Shown here piece after piece: positions 1 to 10,739 of a stretch of DNA of 64,000 bases (within the stretch, counting starts at the first letter, position 1; every line of letters starts with the position of its first letter). The notes below the pieces were generated by a model. The model saw nothing but the letters and a program-made list of their open reading frames with translations, was not told where the DNA came from and searched no databases. Origin of the DNA: Canna indica (taxonomy: Eukaryota > Streptophyta > Magnoliopsida > Zingiberales > Cannaceae); NCBI GenBank assembly GCA_034359265.1, contig CP136891.1, positions 59,992,001-60,056,000 of the forward strand. Reading direction: 5' to 3'. Made by a program: the position numbers and the translations under genes.

Positions 1-176
1 TCTTTTTCTCATTTTTCCTTATATAGATTACACGATGTATTGTAATCATAGCATATTTAATGGCAATAAGGTATTCCTTATTTCTTATAATAACTTACAT
101 AGATATTTAAGTAACATATAAAGTACCTAAGTGCTGAAATTTCATCTCAGTTATAATGAGATTACTCCAATCAACA
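1..176 (-). mobile_element. Gypsy LTR, partial (copy A)
   Basis: This is the outer part of the LTR described at 40697-41056, cut off by the window edge. On the minus strand it would begin TGTTGATTGG at 176 and run leftward to the edge, with a TATATAAGG-type TATA box at about 20-30. The assignment rests on copy B, where the LTR is followed by a primer-binding site. Confidence 0.6.
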
Positions 177-999
177 TCAACGCGTATAGGATCAACCTAC
201 AAATCATTAAATGAAAAATAATAATCAACATATGAATATTTGTAAAAGGCTCAATAACAATTAAAAAAATAATAGAGGACTTAGTTACTAATGATCGGCA
301 TACATTCTTTCCTTTAGCTTTAGCTCCCTAAAAATTATGAAAAAAAAGGTTATTGTCATGCCTTTGATCAAAAGCTAACAAGGGAATGGCTATCATAAAG
401 TTGAGAGGAAAATTACATTAAAAAAAAGTAAATAAGGTACCTTCTTGCTGCTTTGTGCATCGTGAAATTTGTTCTTGCGCGGACCCATCAAATCCTGGTG
501 CAAGCCAGGTTCAATCAAAAATCTCTACAAACAAGAGGAGATGGCTTTGTAATGAGAGGAGAATTCATTGAAACAACTAAAATTTGTTTGCCCCAAGAAA
601 AAGAAAAGAGGAGCTCCTACCCCTACAAATGTCACAAAACACTACAAAAAAATGACCTTTATGCCTCAATGTCACAAAGGAAATGACCTTTATGCCTCAA
701 TGCCACAAAAGAAATAACCTTTATGCCACAACGTCCCAAAGTTCCAGTATTCCACCAAAAATCAAAAACTTCAAAAACAAGTTTGTCTTTTCAGCTTCTA
801 AACTGTCAGGTTAACCTAAATAAAACAAAGAAAAAACAACGAGTTGGCAGGATTCCTTTTACTGGTATCACAATCAAATAATGTTTTCTTTTTCTTAATG
901 GTCTTAAGGTTCTTTATTTTTGTTCGTTTTACTTTATTTATTTGTTATTTCATTGAATTTTGTTGGACTTTAAGTGCTATTTGTGATTTGGACAGTTTC

Positions 1000-1224
1000 A
1001 TGGCTGAAAAGGAAACACCGAATGCACCTACTGATGATGGATTTTCTGAATATCAATCTGCAACTAAGAGGCCAAAGGTAACTTCAAATGTCTGGCAGCA
1101 TTTTGAACGCAATTTGGTTGAGGATAAAGATGTGATAAAAGCCAAATGTAACTATTGTCATACAGTATTTGTTGCTGCATCAAAAACTGGTACTTCTCAT
1201 TTGAAGCGTCATATATATAGATAA
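1000..1224 (+). pseudogene. hAT transposase, N-terminal BED zinc finger fragment (copy A)
   Basis: The ATG at 1000 opens a 74-residue frame. An acidic N-terminus is followed by a BED-type zinc finger: SNVWQHFER, then CNYC and HLKRH as Cys-Cys-His-His ligands. BED fingers bind DNA in plant hAT transposases. The frame ends just after HLKRH. An extra TATA inside CATATATATAGATAACTG shifts it; without those four bases the text continues into the family's usual I-D-N-C-P motif. The middle of the transposase is absent, and the C-terminal part appears at 2283-2502 and 9683-9840. The same shift is present in copy B, so it predates the duplication. An upstream TTG-initiated extension to 844 is not needed. 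Confidence 0.8.
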
Positions 1225-2282
1225 CTGCCCTAAATGCAGTGGCGGATCAGGGCAACCTCATATATAAATATATTTTCAAAACTTAAAGTTCAAGCTAATT
1301 TTGATAGCCGACCTCGACTAGTTTTCATGTTTACGCTTTTTAGAAAATGATGCATGAACAACAATCTATCCTCCTAACAAAATTAGATGATTATTAATAT
1401 ACTATCCTACTTGCTAAAAAAATTATCAATAAGAAAAAAATTATGTCATTATGGTTAGATTAAAATGTGCAGAACTAGAAATCAAAATATAATTGATCAG
1501 TTATGTTGGTTTACTCAAGCTATTAGCACAGAAGAATAGAAATAAATCATGTTGAAAAACATCAAAATTTATGTTTTTGGTTTCGATTACAAGCTAGATA
1601 CAAACCATCAATTGTATTGCAACAAAAGGAGTATAAAACTTCAGTACATGTTTAATCACACAACAAAGGACAAGCAAGCTTCCCCCAAGCATTTTAGTTG
1701 AAGCATCAAGCACATATATTTATTTGAAAAGAAGGTGGGAGAAAAAACTGAAGACGGTAAAAAGAAAATTGAAGGCATGAAATATGAACAGATATATGCT
1801 TGCTTGTGCATTTAGCAAAGCACATGTGATCTGATATTCTGATCGTTGCCTGTGCTGTGGATGGTGGTGGAGTTGCTTGCTTATGCATTTAGCAAAACAC
1901 ATATTTTTATCAGGAACTAAGTAAATCACATGTCCAATCCATAAGAGAAACAAGAGTCTTTTGTATTTGATTATTCATGTGTTTGGCAAGCAAATGATAC
2001 ATATTTGATGATACAAATCCCATATCAATTTGTCATAACACATTTATTAGAATAGGAAATATTTGCACTCTAATTCCATCTTAAATACAATCTATCATTA
2101 TAAGTTAGATCGATCTAATCAAGTTAAACTGATAAAGGCATGGGTGCATCAAAAATTTAGAAAGCTCAAAAGATAATATGAATCTAATCAAAACATAGGC
2201 AAATTAGAATATATTGCACAACTAAAAATTATTGTATTGTATATCACAATTGAAATAAAGAAAAAACATGTTATTTCTTTCT

Positions 2283-2502
2283 CAAAAAAGTTGAAAGAGA
2301 AGGCTGCAAGGAGAAATGGAGATGGGCATTTTTTTCCAAAGGGGGCATCAGGAAACAATTTTTTAGGGAATAAGAGTCCGTTGGAATTGTATTTAGAAGA
2401 ACCACCTCATGATTTGAATGAAGATTTGGATGTTTTAGAGTACCATAGAAGCTCAGTGAGATTTACAGAACTTTCAAGAATGGCAAGTGACATTTCATTT
2501 TG
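2283..2502 (+). pseudogene. hAT transposase C-terminal part 1 (copy A)
   Basis: The reading frame shows KSPLELYLEEP, then DVLEY.RSS and LSRMASDI. This is the beginning of the hAT C-terminal dimerisation domain, normally followed by (I/L)xSIPVTSVASESAFS. It is cut at 2502 by the nested element at 2503-9682, and its continuation is at 9683-9840. Copy A lacks a TGG codon that copy B keeps (EYWHRSS), and Trp is the usual residue there. It cannot encode a working transposase because the central catalytic region is missing. Confidence 0.8.
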
Positions 2503-2749
2503 TAGGGGGTGAGCAAAAAAAAAAGGATTTTCGGTTAATCGGAAAATGCTCCAAAACCGAGCCGGTTCTTTCGGTTTCATTTTTTATTTTTCAAAAAAAT
2601 CGGGTTTTGGTTTCGGGTTCGGTCCGAGTTGTAAAAAGTCCACCGATTTCGATTAACCAACCAGTTTAATATTTTTTAATATATATAATATAATTTATTA
2701 AATAATATATCAGGGTTTCTACTTTCTAATTACAATACAACCTGTAGCA

Positions 2750-2815
2750 AGTAAAATCCTCTTCTCTAAGCAAATAATTTCTCGTGTGTTTTATTCCTCT
2801 GTTTTATCCCCAACA
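2750..2815 (+). mobile_element. Copia 5' LTR remnant (copy A)
   Basis: This stretch matches the last part of the 3' LTR at 4672-5009 (AGCAAATAATTTCT, GTGTGTTTTATTCC, ending TATCCCCAACA). The outer part of the LTR is gone, and no tRNA-Met primer-binding site follows. Confidence 0.65.
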
Positions 2816-2929
2816 ATCCTCATCACCACAAATAAGCATGACTTCGCCCCTATCTCATGACCCACAAACAGGGACCTCAGCTGGTTCTCTCAAGGGATGT
2901 CATTTTTTATGAAATGTCTGTGTGGAAAT

Positions 2930-4664
2930 AGGAAGATAATGAAATTCAGATTACTGTTGAACCTGGTGGAGTCGCGATAATCCCTCCAGTTGGTGCCCCT
3001 CTACCGACCAATCAAACATAAGGAGAAACTTCAAGGGCCAATTCTTCAAGTGAGTATTCTAACTCTGGTTCTCCCCAGAGGTATCGCTCTTTATCTGATG
3101 TTTATGCCTCAAGTAACTTTGTTTCATTTGCTAGGAAAACACAGAATTTTGAGGAAGCTGCAAAAGAAGAAGTTTGGAGAAAAGGAATGAGGAAATCAAA
3201 AGCATCAAGAAAAATCAGACATGGGAATTAGTCGATCTACCAGTAGGGAAAGATGCAATTGGACTGAAATGGATCTTCAAGACCAAGTATAATGAAGATG
3301 GCAGTATTCAAAAGTATAAGGCCAGAGTGGTCGCAAAAGGCTACTCACAACAACCCAGGGTTGATTTTAATGAGACTTTCTCTCTGGTAGTTCGAATGGA
3401 GACGATAAGAATTGTTCTTGCTTTAGCAGCCCAATTCGAAACGAAGGTGTTCCAGCTCGATGTCAAGTCAGCGTTCCAAAATGGAGAGTTAGAAGAAAAG
3501 GTGTACGTATACCAACCTGAAGGCTATGTCGTGAAGGGAAAGGAAGACAAAGTTTGTCGGCTCCGAAAGGCTCTCTACACTTTGGTCTAACTCGAGCTTG
3601 GAATAGCAAGATTGGCTCATATTTCCAACACTTTGGTCTTCAACGAAGCCAAAGAACATATTTAAAGATGGTTGAAGATTTTAACTCAAGCCTGGAATAG
3701 TAAGATTGACTCATATTTCCAACACTTTGGTCTTCAACGAAGCCAAAGAACAAATTTAAAGATGGTTGAAGATTTCAAAAAGGCCATGATGAAAGAATTC
3801 GAGATGACTGATCTAGGCATCATGAAGTACTTTTTCGGTTTTCAAGTCAAGCAATCAAGAGGCGAGATCTTTATTTTGCAAGAGAAATATATTGAGGACC
3901 TGATAAAGAAGTTTCAGATGTCAACATCAAAATCGATGCCTGCACCAATGGCAATTAACGAGAAGCTGCAGCAAGATGATGGCGCAGAGATGGTCGATGA
4001 GAAGTTTTATCGAAGCTTGGTGGGATCTCTAATTTATCTCACTAATACAAGGCCTGATATTGTGCATCTTGTAAGTGTTGTTTCAAGATTCAAGAGCAAG
4101 CCCAGCAAGATTCATTATGCTGGAGCAAAGAGAATTCTTAGGTACTTGCAGGGAACAAAACAATCGGGGCTCAAATATACCAAAGAAGGAAACAACAAGC
4201 TGGTCGGGTTCACAGATAGTGATTGGGCAAGTTCTACGGATGATAGAAGAAGCACTTCATGATATCTTTTTTGCCTGGGTTCGAAGATAATTTCCTGGAG
4301 CTCTAGGAAGCAAAACACTGTTGCATTATCTTATGCGGAAGCATAATATGCAGCAGCTACAAGTGCAGCTTGTGAAGTTGTTTGGCTTCGGCAAATTTTG
4401 TCTGATATGCAGCAAAATGAAGAAGATCTGACTGTCATTTTCTGTGACAACATGTCAACGATAAACATGACGAAAAATCTTGTTTTTCATGCTAGAAGCA
4501 AGCATATTGAGCTCTGCCATAACTTTATTCTAGACTTGGTGAACAAAAGAGAGATTTGCTTGAAGTTCATTGGGTACAACGAGCAGCCAGCAGATGTTCT
4601 TACCAAACCAATATCTAAGGAGAAACTTGAGAAGTTCAAAGGCTTAATGAAAATCACAAATTAG
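2930..4664 (+). pseudogene. Copia pol remnant: RT and RNase H (copy A)
   Basis: Three broken frames hold a Ty1/Copia polyprotein fragment. At 2930-3190 is the linker before reverse transcriptase (RYRSLSDVYA). At 3174-3589 is the RT start (WELVDLPVGKDAIGLKWI, KARVVAKGY, FQLDVKSAFQNGE). At 3672-4262 is the rest of RT (TDLGIMKYF, LVGSLIYLTNTRPDI). At 4398-4664 is the RNase H end (QPADVLTKPISK). Gag, protease and integrase are absent. The catalytic YVDD segment is missing: the frame passes from FQHFGLQRS straight to VEDFKKAM. An 86-bp tandem duplication lies at about 3588-3760. The element is inactive. Confidence 0.9.
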
Positions 4665-4671
4665 GAGGGGG
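4661..4671 (+). other. Copia polypurine tract (copy A)
   Basis: The purine-rich run AGGAGGGGG lies immediately before the TG that opens the 3' LTR, as expected for the plus-strand primer. In copy B it reads AAGAGGGGG. Confidence 0.75.
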
Positions 4672-5009
4672 TGTTAAAAGTTAATTTGTATTTTCCATTA
4701 GAGTACTTTGTAGAAAGTTTGACTAAGTTTAAGGTCTCTTAGTTATTGAAATTGTGATAGTCTTAATGAGTCTTTGGAATTATGTCATACTTAATGAGTC
4801 TTTGAAATTATGCTAGTCTTAATTAGTCTTTGGAATTGTGGTCTTCGGAATTGTGTTTGAACCTTAATTATGAGTCTAGAATTATCATGTGAAGTAGTAT
4901 AAATAGACAAGAGTTCTGTCATTGTAATCAACCAAAAAAAGGAAGTAAAACCCTCTTCTGTGAGCAAATAATTTCTTGTGTGTTTTATTCCTCTATTTTA
5001 TCCCCAACA
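4672..5009 (+). mobile_element. Copia 3' LTR (copy A)
   Basis: This 338-bp block starts TGTTAAAAG right after the polypurine tract and ends CCCCAACA. It contains a TATAAATAGA promoter motif near 4900 and a short internal repeat family (GAGTCTTTGGAATTAT variants) at about 4767-4850. The 5' LTR remnant at 2750-2815 matches its end. About 50 bp beyond the CA end are also shared with sequence after the 5' remnant. Confidence 0.85.
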
Positions 5010-5586
5010 AGCCTCGTCACCACAAATAAGCATGACTTTGCCCCTATCTCATGACCCACAAATAGCACAGCTGAGGTCCTCGGTGTTTTCTTCTAGATTC
5101 AATGTCAAGTCTTCAGTTATCTCATCTGAGTGGCACAACAAGTTAGCAAAAGATTTTTGAGCACATGCCACTAGTCTTGCAGTTATGGAGATGAACATAT
5201 TATAATTGGAACAATAAAAGGTCCTATGTTTATGCTAATTAGTTTATTGTGTGCTAACTTTCATTAGTTGTATGCTAATTAGTTTGTCGTATGCAAAGTT
5301 TAAAAGTAGGATTTTGTTGTTAAGTTAACCCATGAAGATATAGTGCACACCCGACTTGTTCTAATTCCTAGCTAATTGAATTATAGTAGATAGTTGTATA
5401 GCTAATTGAGTTTGGGTAAATTTTGCATATACATGACTTGTTCTAATTCCTAAGCAACTGATATAAACTAATATGTTTTATGTTATATCAGGACAGAGTA
5501 GAATAAATAGTGTTACACATGATTTTTCTTGAACTAATAAGTATACTTTTGGTACTAGCATTCTCATAATCTCATTTTTATCATTA
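5010..5586 (+). other. Sequence downstream of the Copia LTR, no gene called
   Basis: The first 54 bp repeat the block after the 5' LTR remnant (2816-2868), including an ATG followed by SPLSHDPQ-like codons. A 60-residue open frame ends at 5160 and I do not recognise it. The rest is AT-rich DNA with a TATGCTAATTAGTTT repeat that is tandemly expanded in copy B. Confidence 0.5.
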
Positions 5587-5620
5587 CTAGAAAAGATCCC
5601 GCGCTACGCAGCGGGATCCA
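5587..5620 (-). mobile_element. Helitron-like 3' terminus (copy A)
   Basis: Read on the minus strand, a perfect 8-bp stem (GATCCCGC/GCGGGATC, 5595-5602 with 5611-5618, loop of 8) is followed by TTTT, then CTAG (5587-5590), then host T. Plant Helitrons end in a GC-rich hairpin, a short spacer and CTRR, inserted between A and T. The element would extend to the right of 5587; I could not identify its 5' TC end or any Rep/helicase gene. The copy B terminus has one stem mutation. Confidence 0.6.
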
Positions 5621-5819
5621 AATAATCATATAAAATATTTTTAAATTAATAATAATGATGATGAAATTGATTCTATATTATCAGATAAAATGAATAAAAC
5701 ATAATTATATATTAATATATGAAAATAATATCATTTGTTAATAGAGTTAAATATAAATATCAATCTTACGGTACCAAACTTAAATTCAATCATAATAGTT
5801 TATTTTTAATATTCTAGAT

Positions 5820-6283
5820 TAGAGCCGGCAAAATATGGCCCGGCCCGATAGCCCGAAAAAATATCGGGTTCGGGTCGGTTCTTATCGTGCTCGGGCCGTT
5901 ATCGGGCTGGCCCGATAAGGCTCGAAAAATTATTGGGCCGGACTGGGCTAGGCGGTGTAGGCCCGGCTCGGCCCAATAGCCCAATAAGGATTTGGGTATT
6001 ATCGGGCTATTGGACTCGAAACGACCCGATAGCTCGATATGGGCCCGATAACCCGATTATATTGGCACGATTTCAGTCCGATAGTACGATTTTGGCACGA
6101 TTTTAGCACGATTTTGGCACGATAAACCGTTTGGGCCTAAAATTTCATTTTTCATCTTTGTGTTTTCGGGCTAACGGGCCGTGCCGGCCCGACACGCTAT
6201 TTTTTCGTGCCGGACCGGGCCAACAACTTCGGGCCCTAAAAAAATTTCGGGCCGGCCCGGCCCGGCATGATTTGCCAGGCCTA
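5820..6283. mobile_element. hAT MITE with perfect 8-bp target duplication (copy A)
   Basis: This 464-bp element has ends TAGAGCCGGCAAAATATGG and, on the other strand, TAGGCCTGGCAAATCATGC. Identical 8-bp TTCTAGAT flanks it at 5812-5819 and 6284-6291. The interior is GC-rich in AT-rich surroundings and full of GGCCCG/CGGGCC and CACGATTTT words. It encodes no transposase. Open frames in it are artefacts of composition. Confidence 0.9.
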
Positions 6284-8960
6284 TTCTAGATAGAAAACTA
6301 ATGAAAATATAATAAAGGTGGATACAATTTTAAAAAATAAAATACAACAGTAAAACAAAATCAAAAGAAAAATATTAATAAGTGAAATAACGAATTGATA
6401 GTTAAAACATCATAGCTCGCAAAATTACAATTTCAAAAATGAAAAAAATAACTACACTTTCTAATAAAATACAAACATTATAAAATAATATTTAATCAAA
6501 ACATATATGAAATCAATTATATAGTAAAAGACATAATGAATAAAGTATAGTTAAATATTATAATATAAATATATGGTCATGTATTAATAGAAGTAAAAAT
6601 TTAATGAAAGTAATAGAAGGTAAAAGCTCAAACTAAATAATTTAATAAAAACTTAAAAATCAAATTTAATGAAGAAATAATATTTTCTTCACTTAAAAAA
6701 TAAAGAAATAACAAAAATATAAATTTTAAAAAGTAATAATATAGAAAATATAAAATATATAACAAAAATAAAATAAATATTTAAAATATATAATTATACT
6801 TAATTTATTTTAGAGTTTTGAAATAATTTTAGAAAATATGAATCATCAAACTAAATAATAAATTCTACTGAAAATTTTTAAAATCTGAATGAAATTAACT
6901 AATTAAGGACAATAAGACTATATGTCTATGTATTTTTAAATAGTAAAATAAAAATAATAATTAGTATAATATTAATCAAAATTTTGATTACGTTTACTAA
7001 AAAATGTTCTTACTTCTCATATACCATTTTTCATATACTAATTGATTAGCATATCATTTATTTTACTACAACATCCATTAGCTATATATATTAGGTATTT
7101 ATAGTTTCTTGCTTCAAATTTTTAAGCCTCTCAAAAATCTGAAAGCTTAAACTAATTTAAAAATCAGTCAAAGAACGTAACAATGAAATCAAGTTAATAG
7201 TAAATAATATTTTCTTAGTAAATAATATGTAGCAAAATAAAATATAAAATAATGATAGTAATAATAAATAATATAAGATATACAGTATATAAGAAGAAAA
7301 ATAAAAGAATAATTTAAAAAATATATAAGTATGTATATTAGACTATTTTAATATTTAAATTTTAGAAAAAATAATAATACACCAATCCAAACTAAAAAAA
7401 TTTACTCAAAAATTATAAAACTTGAATTGAATTAAGGAAAATAAAAGTAAAAGATTAGATCTTTAATAAACTATAACAATCAATAAGAATAACAGAAATA
7501 ATTAATATAATAAATAAATATTGTATATAATATATATTCAATATATAATTATATAATAAAATATATTATTAATATATATTTATTTCAATCAAATTTGCCA
7601 AGAAAATATGAAATATAAACCAAATAAAAAATTTCAACGAAGAGAATCAAAAAATCATATAATGCCATATGAGATAAGCTCAATTTTTTGGACTTAAGAA
7701 TATCAATGCTTCTACTTATTGAATATATAATTTGATATTCTGTTTATTTGAATAGATATTTAAATTTTAGAGATATTTGAAATTACATCTTTTTATTCGA
7801 GTTTGAGATTTTTAAAAAATTTGAATTAATTTAAAATTTTAATTCAATTTGAGTAAAATTTATTTAATTTTTTTGAATTGATTGAAATATATTAGTTTCC
7901 ATGTATTATATAGGTACATATTACATAAAACTAATTTATTCAAGACTAAGTTATATTAATTCGAGATTTTAAATTTTTATTATAGAAAGCAAACTTTATA
8001 ACTAAAAAATTTAATGAAAATTTATTAATCAAAGTAAGTTGAAGGGAAAAATTAAAATTTAAGTAAATAATATAATAAAAAATAAATTAATTTGATTTGA
8101 AGTATCATTTTTTTTTTAAAATACATATATGGACTTGATTAAAAAAACAAATTTAGAAAAGATAATAATAAATAAACTAAAAGATAATATGAACTAATAC
8201 TAATAAAATTTAAAAAATAAATTTAAAAAAGGGAAAATGAAATGAAATGAAATGAAATTATAGATAGTATTATAAATTTTCAACTATAAAGTAAAAAAAA
8301 GGAAAAAATGATATATAATATATAATAGGAAAATATGTATATTTATAAAATATATTTTATATAAAGAAAAATGTATATTAAAAGATGTAGAAATTTTGGA
8401 AGGATAAAATTATGTAATTATTTTTACTGACAATAGTTTGGAAAATTTTGAATCAATTTAAATTTTTGATTACATTCAAATCAAATCTAATTAAAATTGA
8501 GATTTAAATAACCTTTGGTATTTTAAAATTCAAAATTTTGAACTTTTTAATGCAATAGGTAGAATTGAATAAAAATTTGAATAAATTTATTAAATTATAA
8601 AAGTTCAAATTTTAATAGGTTTTAAATAAAATATAATAATATTATTAAATATCTATTAAAAATAATATAATTTAATACTACCAAAATAAAATAAAATTTG
8701 AAATCTTAATTTTGATATATAAAATATAATAAAAATCAAAAATATAAAAAAGTAAAATATTTTTAAAATCATAATTTTGATATATAAAATATAATAAAAA
8801 TCAAAAAGTAAAAAAAGTAAAACATTTTTTAAAAAAATATCCTCCTTTCTTAAAAAATATAAAAAAATAAAGACAGAATAAAAAATATATAAAATTAAAA
8901 AAGCAAAATAATTTCAATAAGAAAAACAAATAAAATAATTAATATTTAATAAGTAAAAGT
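6284..8960. other. Very AT-rich DNA without genes (copy A)
   Basis: This is almost pure A/T sequence with long A and T runs and short direct repeats, such as two copies of TTTTGATATATAAAATATAA near 8710 and 8773. No frame, RNA gene or terminus is supportable. Its right part (about 8000-8900) is a diverged relative of 13400-14250, so it is probably the body of a non-coding element family. Confidence 0.7.
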
Positions 8961-8970
8961 AGAAGAAGAA

Positions 8971-9082
8971 AGGGCAACCAATGCTGCCCTTCGTTTATAA
9001 ACTGCAGCGCTGAGAGCGCTGCTTTACTTTTTTTTAATAAAAAAGAAAAAAAAAAAATGGGCAGCGCTACTCAGCGCTGCCC
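8971..9082. repeat. GC-rich palindromes in AT-rich DNA (copy A)
   Basis: GGGCAGCGCT (9059-9068) and AGCGCTGCCC (9073-9082) form a perfect 10-bp stem with a 4-base loop. Just upstream lie GGGCAACCAATGCTGCCC and GCAGCGCTGAGAGCGCTGC. The same vocabulary returns at 11412-11465, 13306-13345, 14272-14430, 15130-15230, 16509-16660 and 17380-17475, and in copy B. Confidence 0.85.
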
Positions 9083-9682
9083 TTTTCTTATAAAAAAAAA
9101 TGAAAATAATGAAAATAAAAACGTGGAATGTGAAGAGAGCTATGGTTTTGATAAATAAGATACAAACTGAAATGTGAGTTTAACTATCATTTCACAGCTT
9201 ATACAACTAAATATTTCTCTTATATTTGTTTCATGTGATATCTAATAGTACTAGTAAAAGTGGGTTAACTAGAACCGAGAGGAAGTGTCTCTATCCCCAT
9301 TGTGGATTTACTTTCTTGCACTTGAAAAAAATAACAGAGGATCTGTAAAGTTGACCAAATAGGTGATACATATGTAAAATGACCTGAAATAGGAGGTGTT
9401 ATTGCTTTCACTAAATATTGGATTAATTAGCTAGGTTTACTTGTCAATTATCATGATGTTTATCTCTTTTTTGGATTCAGGTAAAGAGAGGAATAGGAAT
9501 TAGGAAGAGAAGAATAGAGAATTTAGAAATTGGTAGGTAGGTTAAAAAAATTTATTAGTTGATCAAAAATTATCGGTTAACCGAATCGAAAAAAATAAAA
9601 TCGAAATGATGATTAATCGAAGTTAATGAATCGACTAATAAAATTACCAATGGAAGGATTAACTAGTCTATGCTCACCCCTA

Positions 9683-9840
9683 ATATTTTTAGTATTCATG
9701 TAACTAGTGTTGCTTCAAAATATGCATTTAGCATGGGTGGAAAAACTATATCCATTACTAGAAATTCTCTTAAGGCGAAAACAGTCCAAGTTCTAATTTG
9801 TTTTCAAGATTGGATTCGAGAAGAAGAAGGTAATTATTAA
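9683..9840 (+). pseudogene. hAT transposase C-terminal part 2 (copy A)
   Basis: Directly after the right terminal repeat of the nested element, the frame resumes the hAT dimerisation domain: IFSIHVTSVASKYAFSMGG, then SLKAKTVQVLICFQDWIR and a TAA at 9838-9840. The family consensus has SVASESAFSxGG and a QDW near the end. It joins in sense to 2283-2502, showing that one hAT gene was split by the insertion. Confidence 0.85.
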
Positions 9841-10739
9841 ATCTTGATAAATTATTTGATTTATGCGACTATTTTTTTCTAATTTATGTTTTTTAATGTT
9901 GAAATAAAAGTTGGTTCGATGGCTTTTAGGATATGATAGATTTAAAGATGATGATTGGATAGCTCCAGTGAGGAGAATGACTGATAAAAATGATGATGAA
10001 GTTGAAATTGGATTTTATTATTTTTTTCCAATTTATTGATAGCAATTTGATATATTTATTTTATTTTATTTTTTTATGTGAAGAAAAATAGAAATAGAAT
10101 ACAGTAGTTGCTCACTTTGGATTCTTATATATACAAATTTGAAATAGTAATATATACTGAATAATTGTTGAATTATTTTAGTATAATTAAACATATTATA
10201 TGATGATAATATTTTCGGACTTGTAATGTTTTATAGTATAGTTTATATATTTGTTTTATTTTAAATTTATTGAAATGTTGATGTTATAGTAAAATATATA
10301 ATGGGGGTGAATAAATAAAATATTAAATACAAGGAAGGAAAAAAAATGGCTAAAAAACGTGGGTTGGATTGGGCCGGGCTCGGGTTTTGCTTAAATTTCA
10401 TGGGACAGACCTAGTTCGGCCAGTGTTTTTTAAAATTCAAGCTCAGACTTCATCTTATAAAATTGGGCCCGCATTGGCCCGACCGGCCCTCATTGAGCCT
10501 GGCCTGACCCGGCCCACCAGGTTTACTAACAACCAAGCAAGCACTTAAGTTGTCCTGTAAGAAGTAAATATCACAGGTTTTATCAACGAGGTAAAACTCT
10601 AAATACTATCTTGATATATAGATGGATAACACTACAAGGATCCACTTTACATATTATATTAATACTAATACTACGTACAACACTAAAACATTAAGAAAAG
10701 CAAAACTAAGAGAAGCATAAGCACAATCAAAGAGATGGA
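9841..10739. other. Possible 3' part of the outer hAT element, no gene
   Basis: After the hAT stop codon comes AT-rich DNA, then at 10369-10527 a block dense in GGCCGGGC, GGCCCG and CCGGCCC words like the subterminal zones of plant hAT elements. I could not pair it with a left terminal repeat, so the boundary of the outer hAT element is not set. Confidence 0.4.

Larger units (their letters stand above)
2503..9682. mobile_element. hAT-type element nested in the hAT transposase (copy A)
   Basis: The left end TAGGGGGTGAGC (2503) and the right end GCTCACCCCTA (to 9682) are imperfect terminal inverted repeats. Both subterminal regions are rich in CGGTTAA/TTAACCG words. The flanking 8-mers TCATTTTG (2495-2502) and ATATTTTT (9683-9690) are a decayed target duplication; in copy B the right one is ATATTTTG, a closer match. 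No transposase of its own is visible, and the interior holds later insertions (Copia, Helitron terminus, MITE). Related left ends occur at 14842, 17080 and 54474. Confidence 0.7.

Noticed and set aside
844..999. N-terminal extension of the BED-finger frame with hydrophobic residues
   Set aside because: It would need a TTG start; the ATG at 1000 gives the usual start of such proteins.
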